From a bacterium (GTDB taxonomy: Bacteria > Bacillota > Clostridia > Lachnospirales > Lachnospiraceae), in assembly GCA_022774325.1 (NCBI GenBank), contig JALFNN010000060.1, forward strand, positions 1 to 64,000: a stretch of DNA of 64,000 bases, read 5' to 3'. The notes under the pieces are model-generated. The model was not told the origin of the DNA. It did no database searches and saw only the letters and a program-made list of their open reading frames with translations. How positions within the stretch are numbered: position 1 is the first letter of the stretch; each line of letters starts with the position of its first letter. This document shows positions 1 through 8,546 of the stretch, in pieces. Both the position numbers and the translations under genes were made by a program.

Positions 1-120
1 ATTGTTTATGAATTGTACGGATATTAATGCCAAAAACCTTTGTATATAGCAGTGATTTGGGCAATCTGAATATGTTTTTAACTATTATTTTGAAAACAAT
101 TAATACAATTTATTGCAAAG

Positions 121-141
121 ATACCTTTTGACCCCAGCATC
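121..141 (-). repeat. intergenic repeat motif, copy 1
   Basis: Just after the fructokinase stop on the minus strand the sequence reads GATGCTGGGGTCAAAAGGTAT. A close relative, GATGTAGGGATCAAAAGGTAT, lies at 2256-2275 on the plus strand. Here CCTTTTG and CAAAAGG (centred near 135) could pair as a weak hairpin downstream of the operon. The rest of positions 1-159 is AT-rich and shows no gene. Confidence 0.35.
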
Positions 142-159
142 GTGGCAAAAGGAACGTCC

Positions 160-1116
160 CTATATCATTGCTTCAATCTCTTCTTTTTCAGGCATAGAAC
201 GAATCGCACCTTTCTTGGTGGTAATCAGAGAAGCGGCCGCATTTGCAAAAGTCAGCATCTCTTTCAGATTCTCTTCGCTCAAATCTTCGATGCCATGTTC
301 CAGCACATAGTTCAGAACGCTTCCACAGAAGGTATCTCCGGCTCCTGTGGTGTCAGCTACATGTTCCTGAGCAAATCCCGGAACTTCGACGCGAAGATCT
401 TTATAATATGCGCGGCTTCCGTCTTTTCCTAATGTCAGGCATACCAGTGGAATCTGGAAGCGGTCACGGATGATCTGAATTCCTTCGTCATAATCCTCTA
501 CTCCTGTAATAAACTGAATTTCATTATCAGAAATCTTCAGAATATCGCAGTGTTCCATTGCAGCCAGGATCTGTTCTTTAGCCAAGTCAAGTGAACTCCA
601 CAGCGGCGGGCGAAGATTCGGATCCAGTGAAATAAGAAGTCCGTTCTTTTTCGCAAGTTCTACTGCTTTCTTGGTTGCTTCTCTTACATCGTCATGTGTC
701 ATGGAAAGTGTTCCGAAGTGGAAGATTCTTGCTTTGGCAATCGCTTCCTCGTCAATTTCCTCTTTCTTCAACATCATATCTGCTCCCGGTTTCCGGTAAA
801 ATGAGAATTCTCTATCGCCATCCGGGAAAGTATGTACAAATGCAAGTGTTGTATTGATTTCTTTGTCAACTAATAAGTTGTCAGAATTAATCCCTGCCTC
901 TTCGATTGTTTCCCGAAGCAGACGGCCAAACTGGTCATCCCCTACTTTGCCGATGAATGCTGTCTTCTTCCCAAGCTTACGCAGTATTGCCAGAACGTTG
1001 CAAGGTGCTCCACCCGGATTCGCCTCAAACAGATTATTTCCCTGTTCACTCTTTCCATTCATCGTGAAATCGATCAACAATTCTCCCAGTGCAATTACGT
1101 CAAATTCTTTTTCCAT
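160..1116 (-). CDS. scrK: fructokinase, PfkB family
   Basis: PfkB/ribokinase-fold sugar kinase, most likely phosphorylating fructose with ATP in the cytoplasm. The 318-residue length is normal for bacterial fructokinases. Visible signatures are the N-terminal GELLIDF strand, the substrate-side segment NPGGAPCNV with the family's GG pair, and the C-terminal PfkB signature DTTGAGDTF holding the catalytic Asp and anion hole. The start has GGAGGAG a few bases upstream. It is the last gene of a three-gene minus-strand operon, 14 bases after the TIGR04076 gene. The exact sugar is inferred from family resemblance; other PfkB substrates are possible. Confidence 0.85.
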   Translation of the reverse strand: MEKEFDVIALGELLIDFTMNGKSEQGNNLFEANPGGAPCNVLAILRKLGKKTAFIGKVGDDQFGRLLRETIEEAGINSDNLLVDKEINTTLAFVHTFPDGDREFSFYRKPGADMMLKKEEIDEEAIAKARIFHFGTLSMTHDDVREATKKAVELAKKNGLLISLDPNLRPPLWSSLDLAKEQILAAMEHCDILKISDNEIQFITGVEDYDEGIQIIRDRFQIPLVCLTLGKDGSRAYYKDLRVEVPGFAQEHVADTTGAGDTFCGSVLNYVLEHGIEDLSEENLKEMLTFANAAASLITTKKGAIRSMPEKEEIEAMI

Positions 1117-1130
1117 GATTTTTCTCCTCC

Positions 1131-1403
1131 TTAAATTTCTTTTTCCGCGATGCGCTCTATTTTAAATACGTTCAGCGTATCCACATCCGGACAGGCAAAC
1201 ACAGCCGTCCCTTTCTCCTGCCCGGGTATTTCTCCGCCATACCGCAGAATATCAATATATGGAAATGCAACATGCATCGCCATCGGACACAGTTCCCCTC
1301 TCTGGGTGTCAAAATCAAAGCTTTCTCCGATCTGGTGTCCTCGATGGCATCCTTTAGGACCTTTTCGGTCTATCAATGTTATTTTTATTTTTGGTCTTCC
1401 CAT
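1131..1403 (-). CDS. TIGR04076 family small protein
   Basis: A 90-residue cytoplasmic protein of unknown function. It resembles the TIGR04076 family, recognised from the cysteine-bearing core around CPMAMHVAFPYIDILRYGG and the later ACPDVD segment. Cysteines sit in HRGH-type and CPM contexts, so metal binding is possible but unproven. Its ATG overlaps the stop of the upstream pyridoxal kinase gene (ATGA), indicating translational coupling, and fructokinase follows after 14 bases. The neighbours suggest a housekeeping metabolic role but give no specific function. Confidence 0.7.
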   Translation of the reverse strand: MGRPKIKITLIDRKGPKGCHRGHQIGESFDFDTQRGELCPMAMHVAFPYIDILRYGGEIPGQEKGTAVFACPDVDTLNVFKIERIAEKEI

Positions 1404-2221
1404 CAGTCCAATACCTCCAGACAGCTTTCAATCGGAATTCCTTTAAATTTGTCCTCATTGTTTTGATTCATGGAAATCAATGCTTTTGTGGCATCCATTG
1501 CTTTCTCGGTACTTTCAATCAGCGTTTTTCCTTCTAATAATTTCCCCATAAACACGGAGGAGAAAATATCTCCCGTGCCCGGGAAGCGTACCGGAATGCT
1601 GGTAAATGGACGAATACTTCTTTCCTTCGTCTGATAATCATATACGATCACCGCTTCCTTGTGATCGACCACCGCACTTGTAACCACAATCGAATGAGCT
1701 CCCTGGGCAAGCAGCTTCTCAATCAGACAATCCGCTTCCTCTAGCGTCATGCCATCTTCTTTATACTGCTCCCCGGCAAGACATGCTGCTTCTGTATAAT
1801 TCGGCACGATATAATCTGCCACCTTTACCAGTTCCTTCATATGGGATATGGTCTGCTCCGTCACGCCGTTATAAAGCTTTCCTTCGTCCCCCATGATCGG
1901 ATCCACAAAGATTCTCGTTCCTTTCCTGCTCTGCTGTCTGCAGAATTCTGCCACAAGCTTTGCCTGCCTTTCCGATACGATAAATCCGGTAGATACCGCA
2001 TCAAAAGAAAACCCCAGTTCATCCCAGATCTTCATGGTATGCTCCATGTAATCCGTCGTTTCCAGTATATCAAATTTTCCGTAGTCAAGGGTATTTGACA
2101 CCAACGCGGTCGGAAGATTATAAATATGATGACGCATGTGGGAAAGTACCGGTATCATTGCAGATAAAGCAACTTTACCGTATCCGGCCATATCATTGAT
2201 CAGTAAAATCTGTTTACTCAT
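1403..2221 (-). CDS. pyridoxamine/pyridoxal kinase, PdxY-like
   Basis: Ribokinase-like kinase expected to make pyridoxal 5'-phosphate from unphosphorylated B6 vitamers. The N-terminus (ILLINDMAGYGKVALSAMIP) and the later DPIMGDEG and GTGDIFSSV segments fit the PdxY/PdxK fold, the last being the catalytic GTGD anion-hole motif. I place the start at 2221 because AAAGGAGAGG lies just upstream of that ATG; an in-frame earlier codon at 2269 has no ribosome site. About 272 residues, a usual size. First gene of the operon with the TIGR04076 and fructokinase genes. A role on another small substrate such as hydroxymethylpyrimidine cannot be excluded. Confidence 0.8.
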   Translation of the reverse strand: MSKQILLINDMAGYGKVALSAMIPVLSHMRHHIYNLPTALVSNTLDYGKFDILETTDYMEHTMKIWDELGFSFDAVSTGFIVSERQAKLVAEFCRQQSRKGTRIFVDPIMGDEGKLYNGVTEQTISHMKELVKVADYIVPNYTEAACLAGEQYKEDGMTLEEADCLIEKLLAQGAHSIVVTSAVVDHKEAVIVYDYQTKERSIRPFTSIPVRFPGTGDIFSSVFMGKLLEGKTLIESTEKAMDATKALISMNQNNEDKFKGIPIESCLEVLD

Positions 2222-2255
2222 AACTGTCCGCCTCTCCTTTTGCCTAAATTCATAT

Positions 2256-2275
2256 GATGTAGGGATCAAAAGGTA
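2256..2275 (+). repeat. intergenic repeat motif, copy 2
   Basis: Related to the motif at 121-141, in the opposite orientation. TAGGG (2260-2264) and CCCTA (2283-2287) could close a small hairpin around it. It lies upstream of the pyridoxal kinase start, so it may also sit in that operon's leader. Confidence 0.3.
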
Positions 2276-2390
2276 TTTCGCCCCCTATGATACACGGATT
2301 TCTCCGCGCTTTGTGCTCTCGAAATCCTATCATCATTCATATACCTAGATTATAAAATACATTTCCGCTCAGTGCAAGCGTCAGGTTCCT

Positions 2391-2434
2391 TAAAACAGGC
2401 TTTACTCCTTCCTTCCGGAAAGAATAAAGCCTGT
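2391..2434 (-). terminator. intrinsic terminator of the GH31 gene
   Basis: ACAGGCTTTA and TAAAGCCTGT form a perfect 10-bp stem. On the minus strand the stem is followed by TTTT. It begins 4 bases after the GH31 stop codon. Confidence 0.85.
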
Positions 2435-2437
2435 CTC

Positions 2438-4486
2438 TTATCTTGATAATTCTTCTTTTGCCCGTCTTATTATTTTCCACTCTTCCTGCGGCACATACTC
2501 TTTGGATATTCCATCGTCCGTATAGAGCACATACTCCGCATACTCATCTGCAAATCCGATCCATTCCAGACGATTTTCATCCACGTCGGAAACGGATTTT
2601 ACATTTTCATCGAGAACAGCAAACGGAAGCATATGATTTTTCTTTACGAAAATAACGACCTCGTCCAGCGCAACATCCACATAATGATGTCCCTTTCCAA
2701 GGACCTGACTGTTCCAGTCTTCCGGCGACTTCATACGCACCATAAGCATTTCTTCCGGAAGATATACGTAACGTCCCTTTGCATTCTGCGTATATATCGG
2801 GGCAATCATAATACTGTCGCCGACCAGAAGCTGGTCTTCCACTCGATAAGCCTGAGAGTCTTCCGGATAGTCAAACGCCAGCGGTCTGAAATACATCTCA
2901 TCATTCAGTATCGCCTTCATATATTCACTGTAAAGATACGGAACCAGACTGTACCGAATACGGATGATATTCCGGAATTCTGGAATCTTGTCAAACTGAT
3001 AAACCTCCTGTGCTCTTGTTCCAAGCGCCGCATGATTTCTCATCAGAGGTGTAAACATACCGAATTCCAGCCAGCGCATTAGCAAATCTTCCGTAGTATC
3101 ACTTCCAAAACCTCCAATGTCAGAACCTGTATACAGGATACCGACCATATTCAGTGACGGCATCTGCTGCATACTTGTCAGGATCTGACTCCACCAGGAA
3201 TTATTGTCACCTGTCCAGATTCCTCCATAGCGGTGCATTCCGATATAGGACGAACGGGAAAATAACAAAGTCCTCTTTTCCGGAGCAATTTTCTCAAATG
3301 CTTCTGCCGCCGCTCTTGTCATATTAAATCCATAAAGATTATGCACCTTCTCATGGCAGATCCATTTGCCATCCATATTATGGTAGAAGCTCTTGTAGTC
3401 TTCCGGACTGTTGGACAATCCCATAACCAGATCTTTGATATGGGAAAATGAATTAAGATCCAGATTTTCATCCTTCATGGAAAGCAGCTCTTCAAACGCC
3501 TTTTTTAGCCGCTCTTCCGAATAGAAAATAGCCGGTTCATTCATATCATTCCAGAAACCTTCGATTCCCTGTTCCATCAGCCATCTGTATTTTCCACCAA
3601 ACCATTCCCTGGCTTTTGAGTTCAGAACATCCGGAAAATGTACTTTTCCAGGCCATACTGCTGCCACAAAATCTTTTCCATTCTCATCCTTGCAGAAATA
3701 ATTTTCCTTCACACCTTCTTCGTAAATCGGATAGTCTTTCTCAATTTTTACGCCGGCATCGATGATCGGAACAAAATGAATTCCCTCCGCCTTCATTTCA
3801 GCCGTAAATCCCTCAAAATCAGGAAACTTTTCCGTGTCTACCGTAAAATCTTTAAATCTTTCCATATAATCGATATCAAGGTATACTGCATCCAGCGGAA
3901 TATCATTTTCACGATGTCCTTCCACAACTTTCCGGATATCACTCTCATTTTGATAGCCCCAGCGCGACTGCTGATAACCGAAGGCCCACTTCGGAGCAAC
4001 ATAACTCTGTCCGATCAGTTTGCGGAATTGTTTTACAATATCCTTCAGATTTTCACCTTCAATGACATAGATTACACAATTTCTGTCTGCCGTGATCACC
4101 AGCTCATCCAGATGCGTTTCCCCCACATCAAATACAACTTTTCCGGGATCATCCACAAAAATACCAAAAGATTTTTCTTTCTTTTCTGCACGGTTCTCTC
4201 TGCATAAGATCATAAAATTGTGCGCCCCATATAAAGAATGCTTATTTTCCGTATGTACCGGATCATCTGAGGCATTGCTGATATAAGCAAATCCTCTTTT
4301 GTTGATGCCGCGCACCTGTTCGCCAAGTCCATACACAATATCTTCTTCATCCATTCTGCAGCTGAGTCGGACCATATCATCTTTCACTTCCAGATCCATC
4401 ACCGTAATCCCCTGCTCGCATTCCGGAAGCTCCATCACAACCGCTCCCGTCTCAATCGGCTCTCCGAATATATATTTCCTGATCAT
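2438..4486 (-). CDS. GH31 alpha-glucosidase
   Basis: Glycoside hydrolase family 31 enzyme, expected to release glucose from the non-reducing end of alpha-glucosides (isomaltose or maltose type). WNDMNEP near residue 310 carries the catalytic Asp nucleophile and the Asp of IWTGDN near 420 is the acid/base; RSSYIGMHRYGG precedes it as in characterised gut relatives. 682 residues, with an N-terminal beta-domain, a TIM barrel and a C-terminal beta region, and no signal peptide, so probably cytoplasmic. The start at 4486 has AGGAGGGAAAGAAC directly upstream; the reading frame stays open further up but lacks a ribosome site. Flanked by its own terminator. Overall resemblance is to Blautia obeum alpha-glucosidase; fine specificity is inference. 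Confidence 0.92.
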   Translation of the reverse strand: MIRKYIFGEPIETGAVVMELPECEQGITVMDLEVKDDMVRLSCRMDEEDIVYGLGEQVRGINKRGFAYISNASDDPVHTENKHSLYGAHNFMILCRENRAEKKEKSFGIFVDDPGKVVFDVGETHLDELVITADRNCVIYVIEGENLKDIVKQFRKLIGQSYVAPKWAFGYQQSRWGYQNESDIRKVVEGHRENDIPLDAVYLDIDYMERFKDFTVDTEKFPDFEGFTAEMKAEGIHFVPIIDAGVKIEKDYPIYEEGVKENYFCKDENGKDFVAAVWPGKVHFPDVLNSKAREWFGGKYRWLMEQGIEGFWNDMNEPAIFYSEERLKKAFEELLSMKDENLDLNSFSHIKDLVMGLSNSPEDYKSFYHNMDGKWICHEKVHNLYGFNMTRAAAEAFEKIAPEKRTLLFSRSSYIGMHRYGGIWTGDNNSWWSQILTSMQQMPSLNMVGILYTGSDIGGFGSDTTEDLLMRWLEFGMFTPLMRNHAALGTRAQEVYQFDKIPEFRNIIRIRYSLVPYLYSEYMKAILNDEMYFRPLAFDYPEDSQAYRVEDQLLVGDSIMIAPIYTQNAKGRYVYLPEEMLMVRMKSPEDWNSQVLGKGHHYVDVALDEVVIFVKKNHMLPFAVLDENVKSVSDVDENRLEWIGFADEYAEYVLYTDDGISKEYVPQEEWKIIRRAKEELSR

Positions 4487-4600
4487 GTTCTTTCCCTCCT
4501 GAAATGACAGCTCATCATTTAATCTACATTCATTATACACGGCACATAGGACGATTTCTTGTATTATTCGTTCTAAAAATAACACAATATTATCCTTTTT

Positions 4601-5355
4601 CTACAATTTCAGACTTCTTGCCGCCTTATACCCATATTTTTCTTCCGCCTCCAGAACCGCACGGTTTACCGCTTTCCCAACCACATGCGCCGCCAGCGTT
4701 CCTACAACGTCCGGATTTGATTTTACTTTTCCGACCGAAAGCGCATAGATGGAATCCCCATCCATAGAAGTATTCACCGGGCGAATGGTCCGGGCAAGTC
4801 CGTTGCTTGCCATGGCCGCCACTTTATTCATCTCTGCTTTATCAAGCCCTGCATTCGTAATAACAGCGCCAATAGAAGTGTTAAACGCGAACTTACTTGC
4901 AATCTGAAGCAGTTTTACCATTTCCTCCTCGCTGGAAATCATTCCGTCTTTTTTGCTGTTGAGAAGCCCTGCAAGCTGTTTCTGGGAATCCATTTCAAAC
5001 ACATCTCCGATTGCGTTCACGACAACGATCGCTCCCACCTGAAGGCTTCCAACCTGCAGGCAATAGCATCCAAGTCCGGACTTCATGGCAAATTTATCCC
5101 CATGAATCTTACCGACAGTGGCGCCCATTCCGGCACCTACATTTCCATTACGCTCCATATTTTTCTCACTGTCCAAACAGGCCGCGTAACCCATCGCAGC
5201 ATCAGGACGCACTTTCCCGCTCGCACATCCACGCCGCAAGGTGCTTTTTTAACACAAATAATAACACTGCATCCCGTGCCATGTTCTTCATCCTGCGCAT
5301 GGCCAATGCGTATATTTTTTATACTGTTAAGACTTATTTCCTTCCACTGGCTCAT
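4601..5355 (-). pseudogene. P1 family peptidase (DmpA-like), internal deletion
   Basis: The N-terminal part (MSQWKEISL...AQDEEHGTGCSVIIC...GVDVR, from 5355) and the C-terminal part (SGKVRPDAAMGYAAC... to 4601) belong to one aminopeptidase/D-esterase of the DmpA/P1 family, but lie in different frames. The family segment that should join them, running from the GG-PGTRETDLL region through the SGGSAFGLDAA region, is absent: roughly 65-70 codons are gone and the junction near 5226 shifts the frame. The catalytic-serine half can therefore not be made as one protein. A good ribosome site (AAGGAGGATTTAAT) still precedes the start. Clear pseudogene; the exact deleted length is an estimate from family alignment memory. 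Confidence 0.85.
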
Positions 5356-5407
5356 ATTAAATCCTCCTTAATCTGCCATTTTCTCGGAATGTAAACGCTT
5401 CACTTAT

Positions 5408-5815
5408 CTACTTCAAATCCATCTCTCTATTAATGTGATATTCCTTATATAATGCATTTCTGAATTTCAAATCACTCGTTGCCCTGCCAAGATCATCAAT
5501 CCTGGAATCTTTGAGCAATTTCTCCGTTAATGTAGCAAAATAATTCTCTCCGGTTTTAATTCCGGTTTTAATTCCATCTTCCACACCATCTTCATACAAT
5601 TCTTCCAATGCTTTACACATGTTCACAGTCTCCTCTCCCTTAGACTCAGGTATCACCTTCTTCAGCAGTCTTTTCGAATGCAGAAGCTCCGCAAATGCCT
5701 GATATGTTTCTCTATCCACACTGCAAAAATAATTCTCATGCTTTTTAACAAAATTCATCATCTGTTCTTTCTGACTTCTATATTTCAACATGCTGAAAAT
5801 CTCTTGTAAATACAA
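5408..5815 (-). pseudogene. C-terminal fragment of Rpn-family nuclease/transposase
   Basis: About 135 codons matching the C-terminal third of Rpn (PD-(D/E)XK) recombination-promoting nucleases: a helical HENYFCSVDRETYQ stretch, then VNMCKALEELYEDG with the typical DGIKTGIKTG repeats. The N-terminal nuclease core is missing, so it cannot cut DNA. The frame runs without a start codon into sequence that belongs to another gene (see 5778-5864). Best read as a remnant of a mobile-type nuclease gene left by deletion. Confidence 0.7.
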
Positions 5816-5864
5816 GGGATCCCATTGGCATTACAGCCATCTTATTCTGTTTTTGATGATTCAT
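5778..5864 (-). pseudogene. 5' stub of a MATE-type transporter gene
   Basis: An AGGAGGAAAT ribosome site precedes an ATG at 5864 that opens a 28-codon frame beginning MNHQKQNKMAVMPMGSL. The KMAVMPMG element is the usual start of one group of MATE efflux proteins. After about 18 codons the likeness ends and the frame runs out in the other reading frame of the Rpn fragment. This looks like a deletion joint between a MATE start and an Rpn tail. Short, so moderate confidence. Confidence 0.45.
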
Positions 5865-5940
5865 ATTTCCTCCTGAACTCTGTTATTATTTGCATACAAA
5901 ACGAGACAAGCGCTCATTTTCTGATATATTGCATCAAAAA

Positions 5941-5985
5941 AGCGCAGGCGTAAATCCATTTTATATCCGGACTTACGCTTGCGCT
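5941..5985 (-). terminator. intrinsic terminator after amidohydrolase remnant
   Basis: A 17-bp near-perfect stem (arms 5941-5957 and 5969-5985, core GCGTAA/TTACGC) is followed on the minus strand by TTTTTT. Confidence 0.85.
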
Positions 5986-6038
5986 GCTTCGATAACACAA
6001 GTATAAAAGAAAAAAATTATTTTGTCAAAAGTATTTTT

Positions 6039-6587
6039 TTAGGCTGTATATACAACTTCTCCGTCGATCATGGTCACCTGTACTTTTGCATCGGTATCCA
6101 GTCCCAGTCTTCCTTTGACCACGATGATATCCGCATCTTTTCCTGCTTCCAGGCTGCCTAAACGATCTTCCAGACCGAGCTGTCTGACCGGATTGATCGT
6201 TACCATGCGAAGGACACGCTCCGGTTCCACACCTTCTCTGACCGCTTCGCCCATGTGATGATACAAAGACTCTTCACTCAGGATCGGAGAATCCGTAATA
6301 AGTGCAACATTCACTCCGCGATCATCCAGCATTTTCACCGCTTCCACATCAATTTTACGGCGTTCCCCAGCCGCACGGTAGGTCGCGATTGGGCCATAGC
6401 AAATATCACATCCACTCTCTACGATCTCATCCAAATAATCGGTGGCTCCCCATGCATGCTCCAGTGAAAACCGTACGCCATATGCGGTTGCAACCTCGAT
6501 TGCCGTCAGCATATCGTACTGTGTACAGTGGATTTTACAAGGAATTTCTCCCCGAAGTGCCGGGATGATTGCTTACATATTTGCCAC
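6039..6587 (-). pseudogene. amidohydrolase, 5' deleted
   Basis: The C-terminal part of an imidazolonepropionase-like amidohydrolase: ALRGEIPCKIH, then VRFSLEHAWGA, ALITDSPILS with the catalytic Asp, and a TINPVRQLGLEDRLGSLEAGKDADI tail typical of metal-dependent amidohydrolases. The first 200 or more residues, with the metal-binding HxH motif, are missing. A ribosome site GGAAGGAGG and a GTG at 6587 survive, but the frame reads GTG GCA AAT ATG then TAA before rejoining the gene. So promoter, ribosome site and about four codons were fused to the 3' third by deletion. Not functional. Confidence 0.8.
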
Positions 6588-6633
6588 AAATTCAGCCTCC
6601 TTCCTTTGCTATTTTTTCAACAATCTTGATAAC

Positions 6634-6674
6634 ATTATAACTTTAATATTGTAAATTGTCAATTGTTAACAATT
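6634..6674 (-). promoter_or_regulatory. perfect sigma-A promoter with overlapping palindrome
   Basis: On the minus strand TTGACA (6662-6657), a 17-bp spacer and TATAAT (6639-6634) match consensus exactly. A perfect 14-bp palindrome AATTGTTAACAATT (6661-6674) touches the -35 box and is a likely operator. It now drives only the truncated amidohydrolase. Confidence 0.8.
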
Positions 6675-6718
6675 TAAAGGGTAGCTTATCATTGCTTTTT
6701 TCACAAACTGCACACAAA

Positions 6719-6770
6719 AACAGTGTGGATTTTGTGCATTTTATCTTATATACGCAAAATCCACACTGTT
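6719..6770 (-). terminator. intrinsic terminator of the pucR-like gene
   Basis: AACAGTGTGGATTTTG pairs almost perfectly with CAAAATCCACACTGTT. Minus-strand transcripts then meet TTTTTG. It starts just after the regulator's stop. Confidence 0.85.
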
Positions 6771-6781
6771 ATGTTTTTGTT

Positions 6782-8416
6782 TTATAGCGATAAAAACTGC
6801 AAAAGCATCTCTATCTTGAGTCTGGAAATCCGATCTTCCAATTCCACATCCAACAGTTCCTTGATCTTGGCAATTCTCTTGCGGATCGTATTGATGTGTA
6901 CATACATTTTCTCTGCTGTAATGCTAAAGTTCATGTTATTTTCCAGATAAATCTTCAAAGTCTTCAAAAGTTCTCTGTTCTTCTCATCTTCCATAAGGAT
7001 CCGGTACTGGCTCAGCATTTCCTCCAGTTCCTCTTCTTCAATATCGATCCATGCATATGGCCCCAGCATCTCATAATCCCAGATCTGTTTTTCTGCGAAC
7101 AGCTTCCTGCCCATCGTCATCACTTTCTGGCATTTCTGCACACTCTTCTTCAGCGACAGCAGATCCACAGAATCACGGCATATCGCAAATTCCAGCTCCA
7201 TATTGCTGCATTTTTCTCTGACCTTAAGCCGGAACTCTTCCAAGACATTCTCCAAATATTTCAGACTACACATATCTTTTTCCTGTGTATCCCAGAGAAT
7301 CATTCCATTGTTCTCATCCAAAAACGCAAATCTCCCAAATTTAGATACCGAGCTGTCCTGAAAAGCTCTCACAAAATTCTTACGTTCGTCTCTGGCATTA
7401 ACAGCTGCATCTTTCGTCTGGGCAAACATCATACAGATATATTTCTTCGACATGGGAATTCCATGCTGGCTTGCCTGATAGATCAACCGGTCCTTGTCTT
7501 TCTCATCATAATTCAGAGCATACAAAATAAAGTTCTCAAATCCGATATTTCCGACACTTTGTGCAACCATGATCTGTTCGTACACCGATTGAAGTTCCAG
7601 GAACGCAATCCGAATCGAATACTCATCGCAATAATCTATAAATTCCTTTGACTCCATGACAACAAAGTAAGCCTGCACCACTTCATTCATGACAACGGGA
7701 ATCAGAATCCAGCTGATCCTTGGACCATCCGGGCTTTGCGGATCGATCAAACGGTATCTCATCATATTAATATGTTCACAGAGAATATGTCTTGTGTGTT
7801 CCATGGAAGGATTCCAGTAATCCTCATCCTTCAAATGGGAATCATCCGATATTCTTCTGAAGTTTGCAGAACTGTAATACGCCTTTTCTTCGCTGATATC
7901 ATAGAGAAAAGCCGGGAAATGCATCTCCAACTCTACAGCCTGAAGAATTTTTTTGATTTTCCTTTCTTTAAAATCCAGATTAGACAGCTGAAACACACTG
8001 TCATTCTGAATTCGGAATCTTCGAAATGCCTGGTTCATCACAGTCACATTAATCTGATTAATGACATCCATGAACGCAATTTCAAATGGCATGCTGATGA
8101 GCGGTACATCGTGTTTCTCAAACAATTCGATCACATGCTCCGGAATCTCATCCATGTATCGCGCCCTCTTAATCATAAGTCCGGCTGTACGCTGCATGAT
8201 CCCGTTCTTAAATCCGTCATCCAAACAGTGAGGCTCCTTCGAAAGCGCATATCCCGACGTCATCGAAAGTTCTTTTCCCTTAGCCCATCGAAAGGCATCC
8301 GGAGAATCCATAACTGCGATTCCCTGCACTTCTTTAGACAATCCATTCTTTCCGGCCACCACATGAAAATCTTTAAAAAAATCCAAGGCCAACAGTTGAT
8401 ACAATGCTATTCCCAT
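6782..8416 (-). CDS. PucR family transcriptional regulator
   Basis: A 544-residue regulator with PucR/CdaR architecture: N-terminal PucR-type ligand domain (about residues 5-125, including the GIAVMDSPDAFRWAKGKELSMTSGYAL stretch), a central region of about 300 residues, and a C-terminal PucR helix-turn-helix (LKIYLENNMNFSITAEKMYVH and NTIRKRIAKIKELL). The start at 8416 has AAAGGTGG upstream; the in-frame codon at 8452 has none. Family members control purine, amino-acid or sugar-acid catabolism. Position next to M20 amidohydrolases and a membrane protein pair suggests it governs uptake and hydrolysis of an amide- or peptide-like compound; the ligand is unknown. Confidence 0.88.
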   Translation of the reverse strand: MGIALYQLLALDFFKDFHVVAGKNGLSKEVQGIAVMDSPDAFRWAKGKELSMTSGYALSKEPHCLDDGFKNGIMQRTAGLMIKRARYMDEIPEHVIELFEKHDVPLISMPFEIAFMDVINQINVTVMNQAFRRFRIQNDSVFQLSNLDFKERKIKKILQAVELEMHFPAFLYDISEEKAYYSSANFRRISDDSHLKDEDYWNPSMEHTRHILCEHINMMRYRLIDPQSPDGPRISWILIPVVMNEVVQAYFVVMESKEFIDYCDEYSIRIAFLELQSVYEQIMVAQSVGNIGFENFILYALNYDEKDKDRLIYQASQHGIPMSKKYICMMFAQTKDAAVNARDERKNFVRAFQDSSVSKFGRFAFLDENNGMILWDTQEKDMCSLKYLENVLEEFRLKVREKCSNMELEFAICRDSVDLLSLKKSVQKCQKVMTMGRKLFAEKQIWDYEMLGPYAWIDIEEEELEEMLSQYRILMEDEKNRELLKTLKIYLENNMNFSITAEKMYVHINTIRKRIAKIKELLDVELEDRISRLKIEMLLQFLSL

Positions 8417-8471
8417 ATTTCTTTCCACCTTTTGTAAAACAAGCCAATCCAATTGTATCCAAATTTAAAAC

Positions 8472-8521
8472 AAGTGTAACATTCGCCTTGACTTGATGTC
8501 AAGAATACGATTGTTACACTT
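8472..8521 (-). promoter_or_regulatory. nested palindrome with promoter for the pucR-like gene
   Basis: Outer arms AAGTGTAACA/TGTTACACTT enclose a second palindrome, TTGACTTGATGTCAA (8488-8502). On the minus strand TTGACA (8502-8497), an 18-bp spacer and TACACT (8478-8473) fit a promoter for the regulator. The same structure, followed by a T-rich stretch, could end the upstream M20 transcript. Dual use is inference. Confidence 0.5.
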
Positions 8522-8546
8522 ATTTATGATTCATGATTTCTCCGGA

